Shown here: positions 32,424 through 44,756 of the stretch, piece by piece
How positions within the stretch are numbered: the first letter of the stretch is position 1
Layout of the letters: each line of letters starts with the position of its first letter
NCBI GenBank assembly: GCA_020846875.1
Contig: JADLDB010000059.1
Location: 124,001-188,000 of the forward strand
Direction: 5' to 3'
DNA length: 64,000 bases
DNA from: Myxococcales bacterium
Lineage (GTDB): Bacteria > Myxococcota > Myxococcia > Myxococcales > Myxococcaceae
The notes under the pieces: model-generated
What the model saw: only the letters and a program-made list of their open reading frames with translations
The model's database searches: none
Told to the model about the DNA's origin: nothing
Made by a program: the position numbers and the translations under genes

Positions 32424-35284
32424 TGCGGCGGCTCGTGCTGCTCAGCGTGCTGGTGTCTCGGCTGGCGCTCGCCGGGTGGGCCAGTCTGCCTGCGATCAGC
32501 GGCGCCCCGCAGGATCTCGTGGTGGTGGACGGGGGAGTGGTGGTCGCCGCGTCCTTGAGTGAAGCGGTCGCCCGGGGCACCGACGGCGGGTTGATCGCGC
32601 AGCTCACCGGCTCCTTCGTCGGCGCGGGCCTCTTCTCCGGCAACTGCCTGGCGGCGCTCTCGTCTGCCACGGCCTCCGTCTCGATCAGCGCGGGCTGCGG
32701 TACGGGCGGGATGGGCGCCGGAACGCCGCGTCGCTTTCGCGTCTTCTCCAACGGGCTCTCTGTCGCCCGGGTGTCTCAGGGGATGGACGGCCTGCTGGTA
32801 GCGCCCCTGCCGACCGGCACCTTCCTTTCACCGACGGGGCTGGTCCCCTGGTCCGCCTTGATCCCTCGCAGCCTGCAGGCCGCGACCATCAACGGGGCGG
32901 ACGTGGCGATCCTGAACGAGACGGCCGCCCGGCTCCAGTTGAGTGTCGACGGCGGGGCGCCCTTCCCGATCCCGCTTCAAGCCCCTGCGCGCGACGCGGT
33001 GCCGTTCGCCCGGCTCGGTGCTGGGGCGGCCGTCGTCGTCTCGAGCGCAGGCGCGGTGGGCCTGGTCCCGGTGCTCGGGCAGGCGGACGTGGCCGTGATC
33101 CTCCCGATGGGCTTCACGGCCCAGTTCGTCGCGATGAGCACCGATGGAGCGGGCGACGCCGGCACCGGCTATGGGCTCATCACGAGCACCACCGGCGCGG
33201 TGCTGTCCCCCGTGCCGGATCCCTCTGAGCCGGGCTCGGTGTGGATCCTCCGAAGCGGCGCTCCGCCCATGACCGACCGCGTCCACTGCTTCGACGCCCG
33301 CTGGTGTGCCGGCTTTGGAGCGGGGGGTGTCATCCACCTCCTGTCGAACGACTTCGCTCCGGTCCTCGATCTCGACGCGGGCGCGCTGCTCCCTGGGGTG
33401 CCGTCGGCGGTGACGGCGAGCGCGTCGGATCAGGACGGGGATCCGGTGTTCATCACCTGGTCTAGCGCGACGGCGCAGATCACACCGGGCGCCGATCCGG
33501 AAGGGCGAGCCGCGACGCTCCTCGTCCCCGCCGGCCAGGAGTGCACCAGCGCGACCGTCCCGTTGACCTTGACCATCTCTGACGGGCTGGGCGAGCACGA
33601 TCGCACCGTCGTGGCGATGGTGCCCCTGGCCTCGACGGCGGGCGCTTCGATCTTGCCGCTTGCGCCGGTGGTCGATCCGGGTGATCCGCCGGTGGCCTTC
33701 ACCGCGGGGAGCGACGGGGGCTGCGCGGGCGCCACCTTCATGTGGTCCACCTCGGACGGCCAGAGCGGCGCCGGGCCCACCTTCAACTGGAACGTCCCCG
33801 CGACGGCCTGCAGCGCGGACGGCGGCACGGCGCAGGTGTCGGTGGCGTGGCGGGATCCTGCCGGGCACCAGGCCAACGCCAGCACCACCGTCACCGTGAC
33901 GCCCTGGGGCCGGCCCAACGCCCCCCAGTTCCCCGCGCCCGCGGTCCAAAGCGCCGGCACCACCCAGGTGTGGAGTCCGCTCGACGGAGGCCACGCCTGT
34001 AGCACCACGAGCACCTTCCCGGGCCTGGAGCTGGACTGGATGCTCTCCGTCCCGCCCGCGGGCGTCACGCTCACCCCCGTAGACGGCGGGTTGGAGGTGG
34101 CCTCCTCCGACGTCTGCACGCGCGCCACCCTCACCGCTACGGCCCAGTTCCGCGTCGCCGGCGCTTCCGCCGCCCAGGCCTCCGGGCCCGGCACCCTCAC
34201 CGTCGATCTCGTCCCCAGCCCACCGGCGCTCGGCCCGAGCACGCCCTTCGCCATCAACCTCGAGGTGGACGCCGGCGTGGCGATGGGGTTCTTCACCGTG
34301 GACGCAGGGTGCCGCGATCTCGCGCTCCTCTCCGCGGAGGTGTCGCTGGGCGTGCCGGACGCGTCGGTGGTGGCGCAGCAGACCTTCCCGACTGTCCCCG
34401 GGCCCTGGTCCTTGCCGATCCCCGCCTCTTGCGGCGCGGGCCAGTTCGAGCTCGTCGCGCGGCTCCTCGATGACGGCGGCGTCACCGGGGCGGAGGTGCG
34501 CGACCTCGTCCCCGCCGACACGCTGCCGGTGCTGCCGGGCGTGGCGGCTCCCTCGACGCTGCCGGTGACGTGTGGCGTGGGCGGCCGCGGCCAGCTCACG
34601 GTTGCGTCCAACCCGAACGGCTGCGCGACGCCGCTGGCCACCTGGCGGCAGACGGGCGGCCCGGCCCTCACCCAGTCCACGCTCGCGGGTACCACCGTCG
34701 AGGTGCAGACCGTCTCCACCGGCTTCGACGTGGTGGGCGAGCGCCTCTCCTTCGACGTGGAGGTGAGCGACGGCGCCGGCGCCTCGGCCAGCGGACCGCA
34801 CGAGGTGCTGCTCACCGCCGCGCCCTTCGTGAAGATCTCCGAGAGCCTGTCGCCCTTCCCGGCGCGTGAGGAGGAGCCGGGGGTGGTGACGGTGCGGCTG
34901 GAGAACACCTCCACCTGCGACGTCTCGGGGCTCACCGTCCGGGAGGTGCTGACCCACCTCGTCCCGGTGATCGACTCGGTGCGCGCGTCCGGGCCGCTGG
35001 AGGCGGAGTGGGGGGCCGGGACGCTGACGCTGCGGGGGGTGTCGCTGGCCGCGGGCGCGACGGAGACGATCACCTTCAAGGTGCGCCGCCAGCTCCTCTC
35101 CCGGCCAGAGGCCGTGGGCAGCGTGTTGCTCCGCGATCAGCTGGTCTCCATCCGCCCCGAAGTCCCGCCGACCTCCACCGGGTGTGGCTGCCACGGCGGA
35201 GGCGAGTCGCTGCTGGGCCTCTCGGTGCTGCTGCTCCTCCTGAGGCGCCGGGGGGGCCTGCGCGGCTCCCGCCGTCTCGTGTAG
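32423..35284 (+). CDS. Large secreted DUF11-like protein with MYXO-CTERM
   Basis: This 953-residue protein has a signal peptide (RRLVLLSVLVSRLALAGW). The middle has beta-sandwich, PKD/Ig-like repeats with paired cysteines (ACSADGGTAQVSV, HACSTTSTFPG). Near residue 810 there is a DUF11-type domain (VVTVRLENTSTCDVSGLTV). The tail GCGCHGGGESLLGLSVLLLL with RRR is a clear MYXO-CTERM signal, predicted to be sorted and cleaved at the cell surface. It is translationally coupled to the outer-membrane barrel gene. Confidence 0.85.
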   Translation: MRRLVLLSVLVSRLALAGWASLPAISGAPQDLVVVDGGVVVAASLSEAVARGTDGGLIAQLTGSFVGAGLFSGNCLAALSSATASVSISAGCGTGGMGAGTPRRFRVFSNGLSVARVSQGMDGLLVAPLPTGTFLSPTGLVPWSALIPRSLQAATINGADVAILNETAARLQLSVDGGAPFPIPLQAPARDAVPFARLGAGAAVVVSSAGAVGLVPVLGQADVAVILPMGFTAQFVAMSTDGAGDAGTGYGLITSTTGAVLSPVPDPSEPGSVWILRSGAPPMTDRVHCFDARWCAGFGAGGVIHLLSNDFAPVLDLDAGALLPGVPSAVTASASDQDGDPVFITWSSATAQITPGADPEGRAATLLVPAGQECTSATVPLTLTISDGLGEHDRTVVAMVPLASTAGASILPLAPVVDPGDPPVAFTAGSDGGCAGATFMWSTSDGQSGAGPTFNWNVPATACSADGGTAQVSVAWRDPAGHQANASTTVTVTPWGRPNAPQFPAPAVQSAGTTQVWSPLDGGHACSTTSTFPGLELDWMLSVPPAGVTLTPVDGGLEVASSDVCTRATLTATAQFRVAGASAAQASGPGTLTVDLVPSPPALGPSTPFAINLEVDAGVAMGFFTVDAGCRDLALLSAEVSLGVPDASVVAQQTFPTVPGPWSLPIPASCGAGQFELVARLLDDGGVTGAEVRDLVPADTLPVLPGVAAPSTLPVTCGVGGRGQLTVASNPNGCATPLATWRQTGGPALTQSTLAGTTVEVQTVSTGFDVVGERLSFDVEVSDGAGASASGPHEVLLTAAPFVKISESLSPFPAREEEPGVVTVRLENTSTCDVSGLTVREVLTHLVPVIDSVRASGPLEAEWGAGTLTLRGVSLAAGATETITFKVRRQLLSRPEAVGSVLLRDQLVSIRPEVPPTSTGCGCHGGGESLLGLSVLLLLLRRRGGLRGSRRLV

Positions 35285-35314
35285 GCTGCGCCGCCTTTCC
35301 TGGAGAGTTCGGGG

Positions 35315-38244
<2,930 letters not shown>

Positions 38245-38248
<4 letters not shown>

Positions 38249-38649
38249 TCGCGCCGCAGGGTTTCCACCACGTGGCGATCTTTGCGCGCGACGTCGAGCA
38301 GGTGGCCGCCTTCTACCGCGACGTGCTGGGACTCCCCGAGGTGGCGCGGCACCACTTCGACGACGGGCGGCTGCGCAGCGTGTGGCTTTCGGCGCGGGCG
38401 GGCGGCGACGCGCAGGCGGGCTTCTTCGCGGTGGAGCTGGCGGCGGACGGGCAGGCCGGCGGCACTCTGGGCTTCTCGATGGTGGCGCTGCGGATCGATC
38501 CGGGGGCGCGCGAGGCGACCGAGGCGGCGCTGACCAGGCGCGGCCTCCCGATCGAGAAGCGGACCGGCTTCACGCTCTACGTGCGCGATCCGGAAGGGAA
38601 CCTGGTGGGCTTGAGTCATCACCCACACCCGGCCGGGCGTGTGCTTTAA
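38245..38649 (+). CDS. VOC-family (glyoxalase-like) protein
   Basis: This 134-residue protein is one glyoxalase/bleomycin-resistance/dioxygenase module pair. HHVAIFARDVEQVAAFYRDV opens the first beta-alpha-beta-beta-beta unit, and LYVRDPEGNLVGLSHH closes the second. The candidate metal ligands, an N-terminal His and the Glu of DPEGN, are kept. The substrate cannot be inferred. Its ATG overlaps the stop of the MopE-repeat gene, so it is probably co-translated although functionally unrelated in appearance. Confidence 0.88.
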
Positions 38650-38658
38650 GGCTCCTTC

Positions 38659-39849
38659 GTGGCGCGACTCGGCGAGCTGCTCATCCAGGAGAAGCTGGTG
38701 ACTCCCGAGCAGATCGAGGAGGCGCTGGAGACGCAGGTCGTCCACGGCGGGCGGCTGGGCACCAACCTGGTCGAGCTGGGCTTCCTGCAGGAGAACGACC
38801 TGGCGCGCGTGCTGGGCCGGCAGCACAACCTGCCGTACGCCGCGGGCGAGATGGTGCCGGATCCCCAGGCGCTGGGGCTGGTCGATCGCCAGTTCTACGA
38901 CGACCAGGACGTGCTGCCGATGCGCGTCGACGCCACGCGGCTCACGGTGGCGGTGCTGCACCCCAACCAGGTCAAGCCGCTGGAGATGCTGGGCTTCAAG
39001 GCCGGCAAGCGCGTGGTGTCGGTGGTGATCCCCGAGTTCCGGATGAACCAACTGCTGCGCAGGTACACCAAGGCCTTCCGGCCGATGCGGCCCATCGACA
39101 TGAACACGCTGCGGCCGTCGAAGCGGCGCGGCGACGATCAGCCCAGGCCCTCCAGCGGCGACGAGCTGATCAACGAGGACGACTTCGCGAAGATCTACGC
39201 CAGCGCGGTGGCCGGCGGCTCGGAGGAGGGCGAGATCCTCGAGGGCGTGGTGGTGGAAGACGAGGCCCCGGTGGTGGCGGGCGCGGTGCTGGAAGGGGAG
39301 CCGCTGCCTTCACCGGCCTCTTCGGCACCCTCCGCCCCGGAGAGCGAGCCCGGCGCGCTCAGCTTCCCCGAGGCGCAGAAGCTCTTGCAGACCAGCGCCG
39401 GTCGCGAGGACATCGCCCGCACGGTGCTGCGCTTCGCGCGCAGCAAGTTCAAGCGCGCGCTGCTCCTCAACGTGCGCGGCGACCTGGTGACCGGCTGGAC
39501 CGGCCTGGGGGAAGGCGTCTCGAAGCGCGCGGTGCAGCACATCGGCGTCTCCTTGCGCGAGGCGAACACGCTCAAGCTGGTGCGCGACCTGCGCAGCCAC
39601 TTCGTGGGGCCGATGAAGCGCACGCCGGGCATGGCGGTCTTCTACAAGCTGCTCGGCGGCGGGTACCCGACCACCGCGGTGCTGCTGCCGCTGCTGGTGC
39701 GGGGCAAGCCGGTGCACCTCCTGTACCTGGACCAGGGGCCGGATCAGCTCACCCCGCCGGACGTGGGGGAGTTGCTGATCGTCAGCCAGGGCGTGTCGCG
39801 CAGCTACGAGGCGCTGATCCGCCAGCGCAAGGCCGCCGCCACGTCGTGA
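38659..39849 (+). CDS. MshEN-domain protein, predicted cyclic-di-GMP receptor
   Basis: This 396-residue protein begins with the MshEN/GspE-N fold. Two copies of the cyclic-di-GMP motif RLGxxLVxxGxLxxxxLxxxLxxQ lie at residues 3-26 and 32-55, separated by the usual five residues (VVHGG). The second copy is perfect; the first has Lys for the middle Gly. After an acidic linker (about residues 155-235) comes a second globular domain of unknown identity (SFPEAQKLLQTSAGREDIA onwards). There are no Walker motifs, so it is not a secretion ATPase. It starts with GTG 9 bases after the VOC gene and ends the block that begins at the riboswitch. Confidence 0.8.
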   Translation: MARLGELLIQEKLVTPEQIEEALETQVVHGGRLGTNLVELGFLQENDLARVLGRQHNLPYAAGEMVPDPQALGLVDRQFYDDQDVLPMRVDATRLTVAVLHPNQVKPLEMLGFKAGKRVVSVVIPEFRMNQLLRRYTKAFRPMRPIDMNTLRPSKRRGDDQPRPSSGDELINEDDFAKIYASAVAGGSEEGEILEGVVVEDEAPVVAGAVLEGEPLPSPASSAPSAPESEPGALSFPEAQKLLQTSAGREDIARTVLRFARSKFKRALLLNVRGDLVTGWTGLGEGVSKRAVQHIGVSLREANTLKLVRDLRSHFVGPMKRTPGMAVFYKLLGGGYPTTAVLLPLLVRGKPVHLLYLDQGPDQLTPPDVGELLIVSQGVSRSYEALIRQRKAAATS

Positions 39850-39852
39850 TCG

Positions 39853-41694
39853 TCACTGCATCTCGACGTTGAAGGTGACGGGCTGACCGGCGTACAGGGT
39901 GAAGGGCTCGCTCCACTTCGCCTTGCCGTAGCTGACGCTGATCCGGTGGCTGCCTTCGTAGACGGGGATCTCCCCGCGGATCGGCGCGGTGCCCACCCGC
40001 GTGCCGTCGATGAAGATCGCCGCGCCCTCCGGCGCCTTGACGATCACCTTGCCCTTCTCGAAGGTGAAGGACTCGGACACCGGCTCGGCCTTGAGCGTCA
40101 CCGCGCGGAAGGCGTTGAGCAGGGCGGGCTTGTTCTCGAAGCGGAACGTCTTGCGGCCGGGGGACAGGCGGCCCGTCCAGGGCGTGCGGCCCAGGCTCTG
40201 GCCGTCGAGGAAGAGCTCGGCGGAGGGCCTGGACTCGATCCGCACCTCGACCTCGGCGGGCGCCTGGTGGCCTGCGTCCAGCGCGGCAACGCCTGCGTCG
40301 GCGAGCGGCTCGGGCACCGCGGCGGCTCCCGCGTCAGTGTCCGGCACCTGTCCGGCGTCTGGCTCCGACGCTGGGGCGCCTGCGTCCACCTCGACGACCG
40401 GGACTCCGGCGTCGATCGCCGCGGCCGGGCGGGTGGGCGTCAGGCTGGGCGGCGGCCCTGCGCCGGGGATCGGCTCGTTGGCCTTTCGCATGGCCCACCA
40501 GCCGGCGATCACCGCGATGAAGACGGCGAGCAGGATCAGCCACGGGGTCGAGCTCCCTTCTTCCTTCGCGTCGCCCTCATCCTCTTCCTGGCTGGCGCGC
40601 GCGCGCTGGGCCGGGGCGGGAGGGCGCGCGGCCACGGAGCTGGCTGGCGCGGGCGTGGAGGAAGCGGGCTGCGGCGGCCCCGGGGGAGGCACCACCGCCC
40701 GCATCATCGGAGTCGTCTCGGTGCGCTCCTTGTCGGCCCACTGGCGGCGCACGAAGTCGGCGATGCCCGCGTCGATGGTGTGCCGGCGATCGGCGCGGAG
40801 CTGGTGCGACTGGGGGAAGAGCGTGTCCAGGTACTTCGTCAGCTCCTCGGTGGAGGCGAGCTCCGTGCCCACCGCGGCCTCGATCGCCTCGCGCATCGCC
40901 AGCGGGGTGGGGTAGCGATCGTTGGCCTTCTTCGCGCAGGCCTTCTGGATCACCGCTTCCAGGGCCTCGGGGACGTCGCCGGGCGGGGCGGGCGGCAGCG
41001 GCAGCGTCAGCACCGCGTGATCGAAGAAGTCGCCTTGATCCGCCCAGGGCACCGCGCCGGTGAGGCACTCGTAGAGCGTCAGCCCCAGCAGGTACACGTC
41101 GGTGGGGATGGTGATCGCGTCGCGGCCGCCGATCACCTGCTCGGGCGCGCTGTGCACCCGCCGGCCCTTCACCCGCTGGCCGCCCAGCTCCCGCGGCGCG
41201 AAGGCCAGGGCGCCGTAGCCGGTCACCTTGGTCACGCCGTTGAAAGAGATGAGGATCGTCTCGGGCCGCAGGTCTCCGTGGACCAGCGGGGTACCGTCGT
41301 CGTTGCCGGCGATGTGCGCGTAGTGGGTGCCGGTGCAGGCGTCGCACATGATCTTCGCGGCGATCCGCGGCGGCAGCTTCTTGCCGGTCTCGATGATCTT
41401 CCGCAGGGACTCCCCGTCGGCGAACTCCACGACGCGCGCGCTGCCCTCGTCCAGCTTCGCGAAGCCCATCACCGTGACGATGTTGGGGTGATCGAGCTTG
41501 GCGGCGTGCTCCGTCTCGCGCTGGATCTTCGCCAGCAGGGCCGGATCGGTGAGCGCGGTGTCCGGCACCCAGATGATCACCACCGGGCGGGCGCGGCTAT
41601 CCTCGGAGATGGCGAGGCCGAGAAAGGCCCGCGAGCCTTCTCCCGCCAGCAGCGGCCCCAGGGCCTGGTACCGGTACGACGCCATGCCCCCCAC
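39853..41694 (-). CDS. PEGA-domain pseudokinase
   Basis: This 613-residue protein has a Ser/Thr-kinase fold at residues 5-290 with broken catalysis. The VAIK lysine region reads VVIIWVPD, the HRD loop reads HGDLRPETI and the DFG motif reads VTGYG. The fold itself is intact (HSAPEQVIGG, TDVYLLGLTLYECLTGAVPW). A Pro/Ala linker, one membrane segment (TPWLILLAVFIAVIAGWWAM) and a linker rich in DAG motifs follow. Two PEGA domains end the protein (AELFLDGQSLGRTPW; AAIFIDGTRVGTAPI). The PEGA part should be periplasmic. It is likely a scaffold or sensor. It lies downstream of an HtrA gene on the same strand, with a 51-base gap. Confidence 0.88.
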   Translation of the reverse strand: MGGMASYRYQALGPLLAGEGSRAFLGLAISEDSRARPVVIIWVPDTALTDPALLAKIQRETEHAAKLDHPNIVTVMGFAKLDEGSARVVEFADGESLRKIIETGKKLPPRIAAKIMCDACTGTHYAHIAGNDDGTPLVHGDLRPETILISFNGVTKVTGYGALAFAPRELGGQRVKGRRVHSAPEQVIGGRDAITIPTDVYLLGLTLYECLTGAVPWADQGDFFDHAVLTLPLPPAPPGDVPEALEAVIQKACAKKANDRYPTPLAMREAIEAAVGTELASTEELTKYLDTLFPQSHQLRADRRHTIDAGIADFVRRQWADKERTETTPMMRAVVPPPGPPQPASSTPAPASSVAARPPAPAQRARASQEEDEGDAKEEGSSTPWLILLAVFIAVIAGWWAMRKANEPIPGAGPPPSLTPTRPAAAIDAGVPVVEVDAGAPASEPDAGQVPDTDAGAAAVPEPLADAGVAALDAGHQAPAEVEVRIESRPSAELFLDGQSLGRTPWTGRLSPGRKTFRFENKPALLNAFRAVTLKAEPVSESFTFEKGKVIVKAPEGAAIFIDGTRVGTAPIRGEIPVYEGSHRISVSYGKAKWSEPFTLYAGQPVTFNVEMQ

Positions 41695-41745
41695 CCTACG
41701 GCCGTGGGCCCGCGGGTCAACAATCCTTCAAGGATCTTCAGGGCG

Positions 41746-43029
41746 TTAGAAGGGCAGCGTGAGGTAGTAGCCGCGATCGGCCCGGCGGACGAGCAGCAGC
41801 ACGCTGCGCTGGCTGCGGGCCTGGAGCACCGCCTCGCGGAAGGCCTCGGCGGAGAGGACGGGGGAGTTGTTCAGCTTGAGCACCACGTCACCGGGCTCGA
41901 GGCCCACGCGCTGCGCGGCGGTGCCCGGCCGGACGGCGACGATCGCCATGCCGCCCTTGACGGCCTTGAGGCGCAGGCCCAGGCGCTGCCAGACGGTCGC
42001 GTCCACCTGGGCCTGGGGAAACTCGACGGGGGCGAGGGTGAGCTCCAGCAGCTTCCCCGCGCGGAAGACCTTGAGGACGACGGGCGTCCCGGCGGTGGCG
42101 CTGCGCAGCCGGCTGCGCAGATCGTCGGCGCTCTCGATCTGCGTGCTGCCGACCTGGGCCACCACGTCCCCGGGCTGCAGGCCGGCCTGGGCCGCGGGGC
42201 TCTTGTCCTCCACCGAGGCGACGAGGGCGCCGTAGGTGCGATCCCACCCGAGGCGCCGGGCGAGCTCGAGCTGCAGCGCCACCACCTCCGCCCCGACCCA
42301 GGCCGGGCGCACCTTCCCGAAGTGGGTGAGCTCCGCGACGACGCGTCGCACCTTGTCCGCGGGGATCGCGAAGCCGATGTTCTGCGCGGAGGCGATGACC
42401 GCGGAGTTGATGCCGATGATCTCTCCGTCGACGTTGAGCAGCGGGCCGCCGGAGTTCCCCGGGTTGATCGACGCGTCCGTCTGGATGAAGTCGTTGAAGA
42501 CCTGATCCTCGTTGCGGATGGTGCGCCCGAGCGCAGACACCACGCCCACGGTGACGGTCTTCTTCAGGCCCAGGGGGCTGCCGATGGCGATCACCGTCTC
42601 GCCGATCATCAGATCCGAGGAGACGCCCAGCTTCGCCGAGGGCAGCGGACTCTTCGAGGACACCTTGAGCACCGCGAGATCGTTCTCGGCGTCGCTGCCG
42701 ATCACCTCCGCGTCGAGCTGCCGGCCGTCGGCGAGCACCACGTGGATGGAGGAGGCGCCGCGGATGACGTGATCGTTCGTCACGATGAGGCCGGCGGGAT
42801 CGATGATCACGCCGGAACCGAGGCCCTCCACGGCGCGGCGCTCCTCCTGCGGGCCGTAGAAGAAGTCGTCGAAGGGGCTGCGGCGGCGGAAGCGCGTCTC
42901 CACCACCTGGACGGTGCCGACGTAGACGACCGCGGGCGACGCGGCGTCCACCACCTTGACCAGCGGGCTCCGGCGGGACTCGAGATCGCCGGTGACGAGC
43001 GACAGCGCGAGGAGGAGGGCAGGGCTCAT
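41746..43029 (-). CDS. HtrA/Deg-family periplasmic serine protease with two PDZ domains
   Basis: This 427-residue protein has a short hydrophobic leader. The trypsin-like domain carries the triad TNDHVI (His), NDLAVL (Asp) and GNSGGP (Ser). Two PDZ domains follow (KSPAAQAGLQPGDVV; GTAAQRVGLEPGDVV). It belongs to the DegP/DegQ type, which degrades or refolds misfolded envelope proteins. The neighbours on the same strand are a metalloprotease upstream and a PEGA pseudokinase downstream, which suggests an envelope-quality-control group. Confidence 0.92.
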   Translation of the reverse strand: MSPALLLALSLVTGDLESRRSPLVKVVDAASPAVVYVGTVQVVETRFRRRSPFDDFFYGPQEERRAVEGLGSGVIIDPAGLIVTNDHVIRGASSIHVVLADGRQLDAEVIGSDAENDLAVLKVSSKSPLPSAKLGVSSDLMIGETVIAIGSPLGLKKTVTVGVVSALGRTIRNEDQVFNDFIQTDASINPGNSGGPLLNVDGEIIGINSAVIASAQNIGFAIPADKVRRVVAELTHFGKVRPAWVGAEVVALQLELARRLGWDRTYGALVASVEDKSPAAQAGLQPGDVVAQVGSTQIESADDLRSRLRSATAGTPVVLKVFRAGKLLELTLAPVEFPQAQVDATVWQRLGLRLKAVKGGMAIVAVRPGTAAQRVGLEPGDVVLKLNNSPVLSAEAFREAVLQARSQRSVLLLVRRADRGYYLTLPF

Positions 43030-43141
43030 GGTGCTTCAGGTAGGTCGGGATCGCGGCGCGCGCAAGCGCGGACGCGGCCGAGGCTGCAACCAGGCGCAGG
43101 AGCGGCGGCATTCCGGCGCGATGGAAAGACCAGGTGCTTCT

Positions 43142-44752
43142 TCAGCGCCCGGTTCGTCCGCGCAGCGCGAGCGCCAGGAGCCCCAGCACCCAGGGCACAC
43201 CAGCGGTGGCGCCGCACCCGCACCCCCTGGGCGTCGGCGTTGGATCCACGCCCGCGTCGGCCTGCGGCATCGTCCCCGCGTCGAGCACCCCGGCGTCGTC
43301 TACCCCCGCGTCCGCCACGCCCGCGTCGGACCTGGGCACGCCTGCGTCGAGCGTCGGGTTGTAGGACACGCGGCACACGTTCACTTCGTCGAGCGTCCCG
43401 GCGCAGAGGCTGGGTCGCTTGCTCAGGATCGCCCCGTTCCCTTCGCGCAGGGTGTTCACCACGGCGACGAGCAGCTCGGCGCCCCCGCTGGTGTCCACCA
43501 CCTCGGCCGTCGTCGGCGCTTGCACGTCGGCGGGCGACGCCTGGGCCACGTTTCGTCCGCCCCTGCGGCTCACCACCACCAGCGCCAGGCCTTCGAGCTC
43601 GCTGTCCGCCGTGTTGGGATCGTCGGTCAGCGCGGCGGTCATCTCCGTGCGGCCGTTGGAGGCGACCCGGAAATACTGCGTCGACGCGTAATACACGCGC
43701 AGCGCCGGCCGGTACGTCGGCACCGGCACGTCGGTGATCGCCGGCTGTGGGTACGCCGCCCCGTTGGCGTAGGACTTCGTCGGATCCGCCGCGGTTCCCA
43801 GGTACAGGTTCCAGGTGGCGAACTCCCGGTAGGCCTGCGCGAAGCTGGACTGGTAGTCACGCCGGAGCAGCGCATCGAGCTGGATGATCCACGTCGGGTC
43901 GGCCTGGTTGGCGGGCTCGGAAGGGTCTCCCTGGCCGTTCTCCAGGTGCTCCCACAGCTTGCGGATGATCGCGTCGTCGTACTTCTCCGAGAGGAACTTG
44001 AAGAAGATCGCCGCGCCGTAGGCGAAGGACGGCACCGGCCCGGGCGGCGGTGAGTCCAGCGATCGATCGGGGCGATCGAGGTAGCCGTCGATGAAGGCCT
44101 CGAAGTCGCCGCTGGAGGGATCGTACGTCTCGGTGCCCCAGACCGCGGTGCCTTCGCTGATCACCACGTCCTGGCCGTTGTCGTAGGCCGCCTGGACCCC
44201 GTGAAAGTACTCGTGGCTGCCGAGGATCCGGGTGGCCTCGGTGAGGCTGGGGTAGCCGTAGCCCAGGAAGTCATTCTCCTGCACCACGTAGCCGATGCAG
44301 GTCTGTCCGGCCGGGCAGCCGTCGACCCGGAAGGCGCCGTCGGCCGAGCGGTTGAAGTCGAGCAGGTACACGTCGAAGCGCGCGTCACCGCCGTTGGGCG
44401 TGAGGGTGGCGTCGGACAGGGGGCGCCGGAAGCCGAGCTGCTGGTGGTAGGTGCCGCCCACCGACTCGTAGACGCTGCTGACCTGCTCCACGAAGTCGGG
44501 GACTCCGCTGTCCGCCACGTCCGCCGGTGGCACCGCGTTGATCCCGGCGCGGGTGAAGTGGATCCGGAAGTCCCCGCCGTCGACCGCGTACGACTCCACC
44601 ACGTCCGTGGGCAGGTACCGCCACATCAGCGGGCTGGTGGTGTCCGTGGGCCGCAGCTCGTCGGCGCGGCGAGAGGGGGCGTGAGGCGGGCGCACGGCGG
44701 CCGGCTCGCCACAGGCCGCGAGGAGGAGCAGGTTAGAGAGGACGAGGCGCAC
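43142..44752 (-). CDS. MXAN_6640-type putative metalloprotease with MYXO-CTERM
   Basis: This 536-residue protein has a lipoprotein-like signal (VLSNLLLLAACG). The zinc motif HEYFH (in LGSHEYFHGVQ) is followed by EGTAVWGTE, whose Glu may be the third ligand; this is the layout of the myxobacterial MXAN_6640 family. Near the end come DAG-rich linker repeats and the MYXO-CTERM tail GCGCGATAGVPWVLGLLALA followed by arginines. The GTG at 44752 was preferred over an upstream in-frame start because it gives a clean signal peptide and lies 4 bases after the upstream stop. It is probably surface displayed and co-transcribed with the HmuY-like gene. Confidence 0.85.
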   Translation of the reverse strand: MRLVLSNLLLLAACGEPAAVRPPHAPSRRADELRPTDTTSPLMWRYLPTDVVESYAVDGGDFRIHFTRAGINAVPPADVADSGVPDFVEQVSSVYESVGGTYHQQLGFRRPLSDATLTPNGGDARFDVYLLDFNRSADGAFRVDGCPAGQTCIGYVVQENDFLGYGYPSLTEATRILGSHEYFHGVQAAYDNGQDVVISEGTAVWGTETYDPSSGDFEAFIDGYLDRPDRSLDSPPPGPVPSFAYGAAIFFKFLSEKYDDAIIRKLWEHLENGQGDPSEPANQADPTWIIQLDALLRRDYQSSFAQAYREFATWNLYLGTAADPTKSYANGAAYPQPAITDVPVPTYRPALRVYYASTQYFRVASNGRTEMTAALTDDPNTADSELEGLALVVVSRRGGRNVAQASPADVQAPTTAEVVDTSGGAELLVAVVNTLREGNGAILSKRPSLCAGTLDEVNVCRVSYNPTLDAGVPRSDAGVADAGVDDAGVLDAGTMPQADAGVDPTPTPRGCGCGATAGVPWVLGLLALALRGRTGR

Positions 44753-44756
44753 GGCG

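Noticed and set aside
43030-43141. Search for a regulatory RNA between the HtrA and metalloprotease genes
   Set aside because: Only GC-rich sequence without a stable, U-tailed hairpin or known aptamer core was seen.
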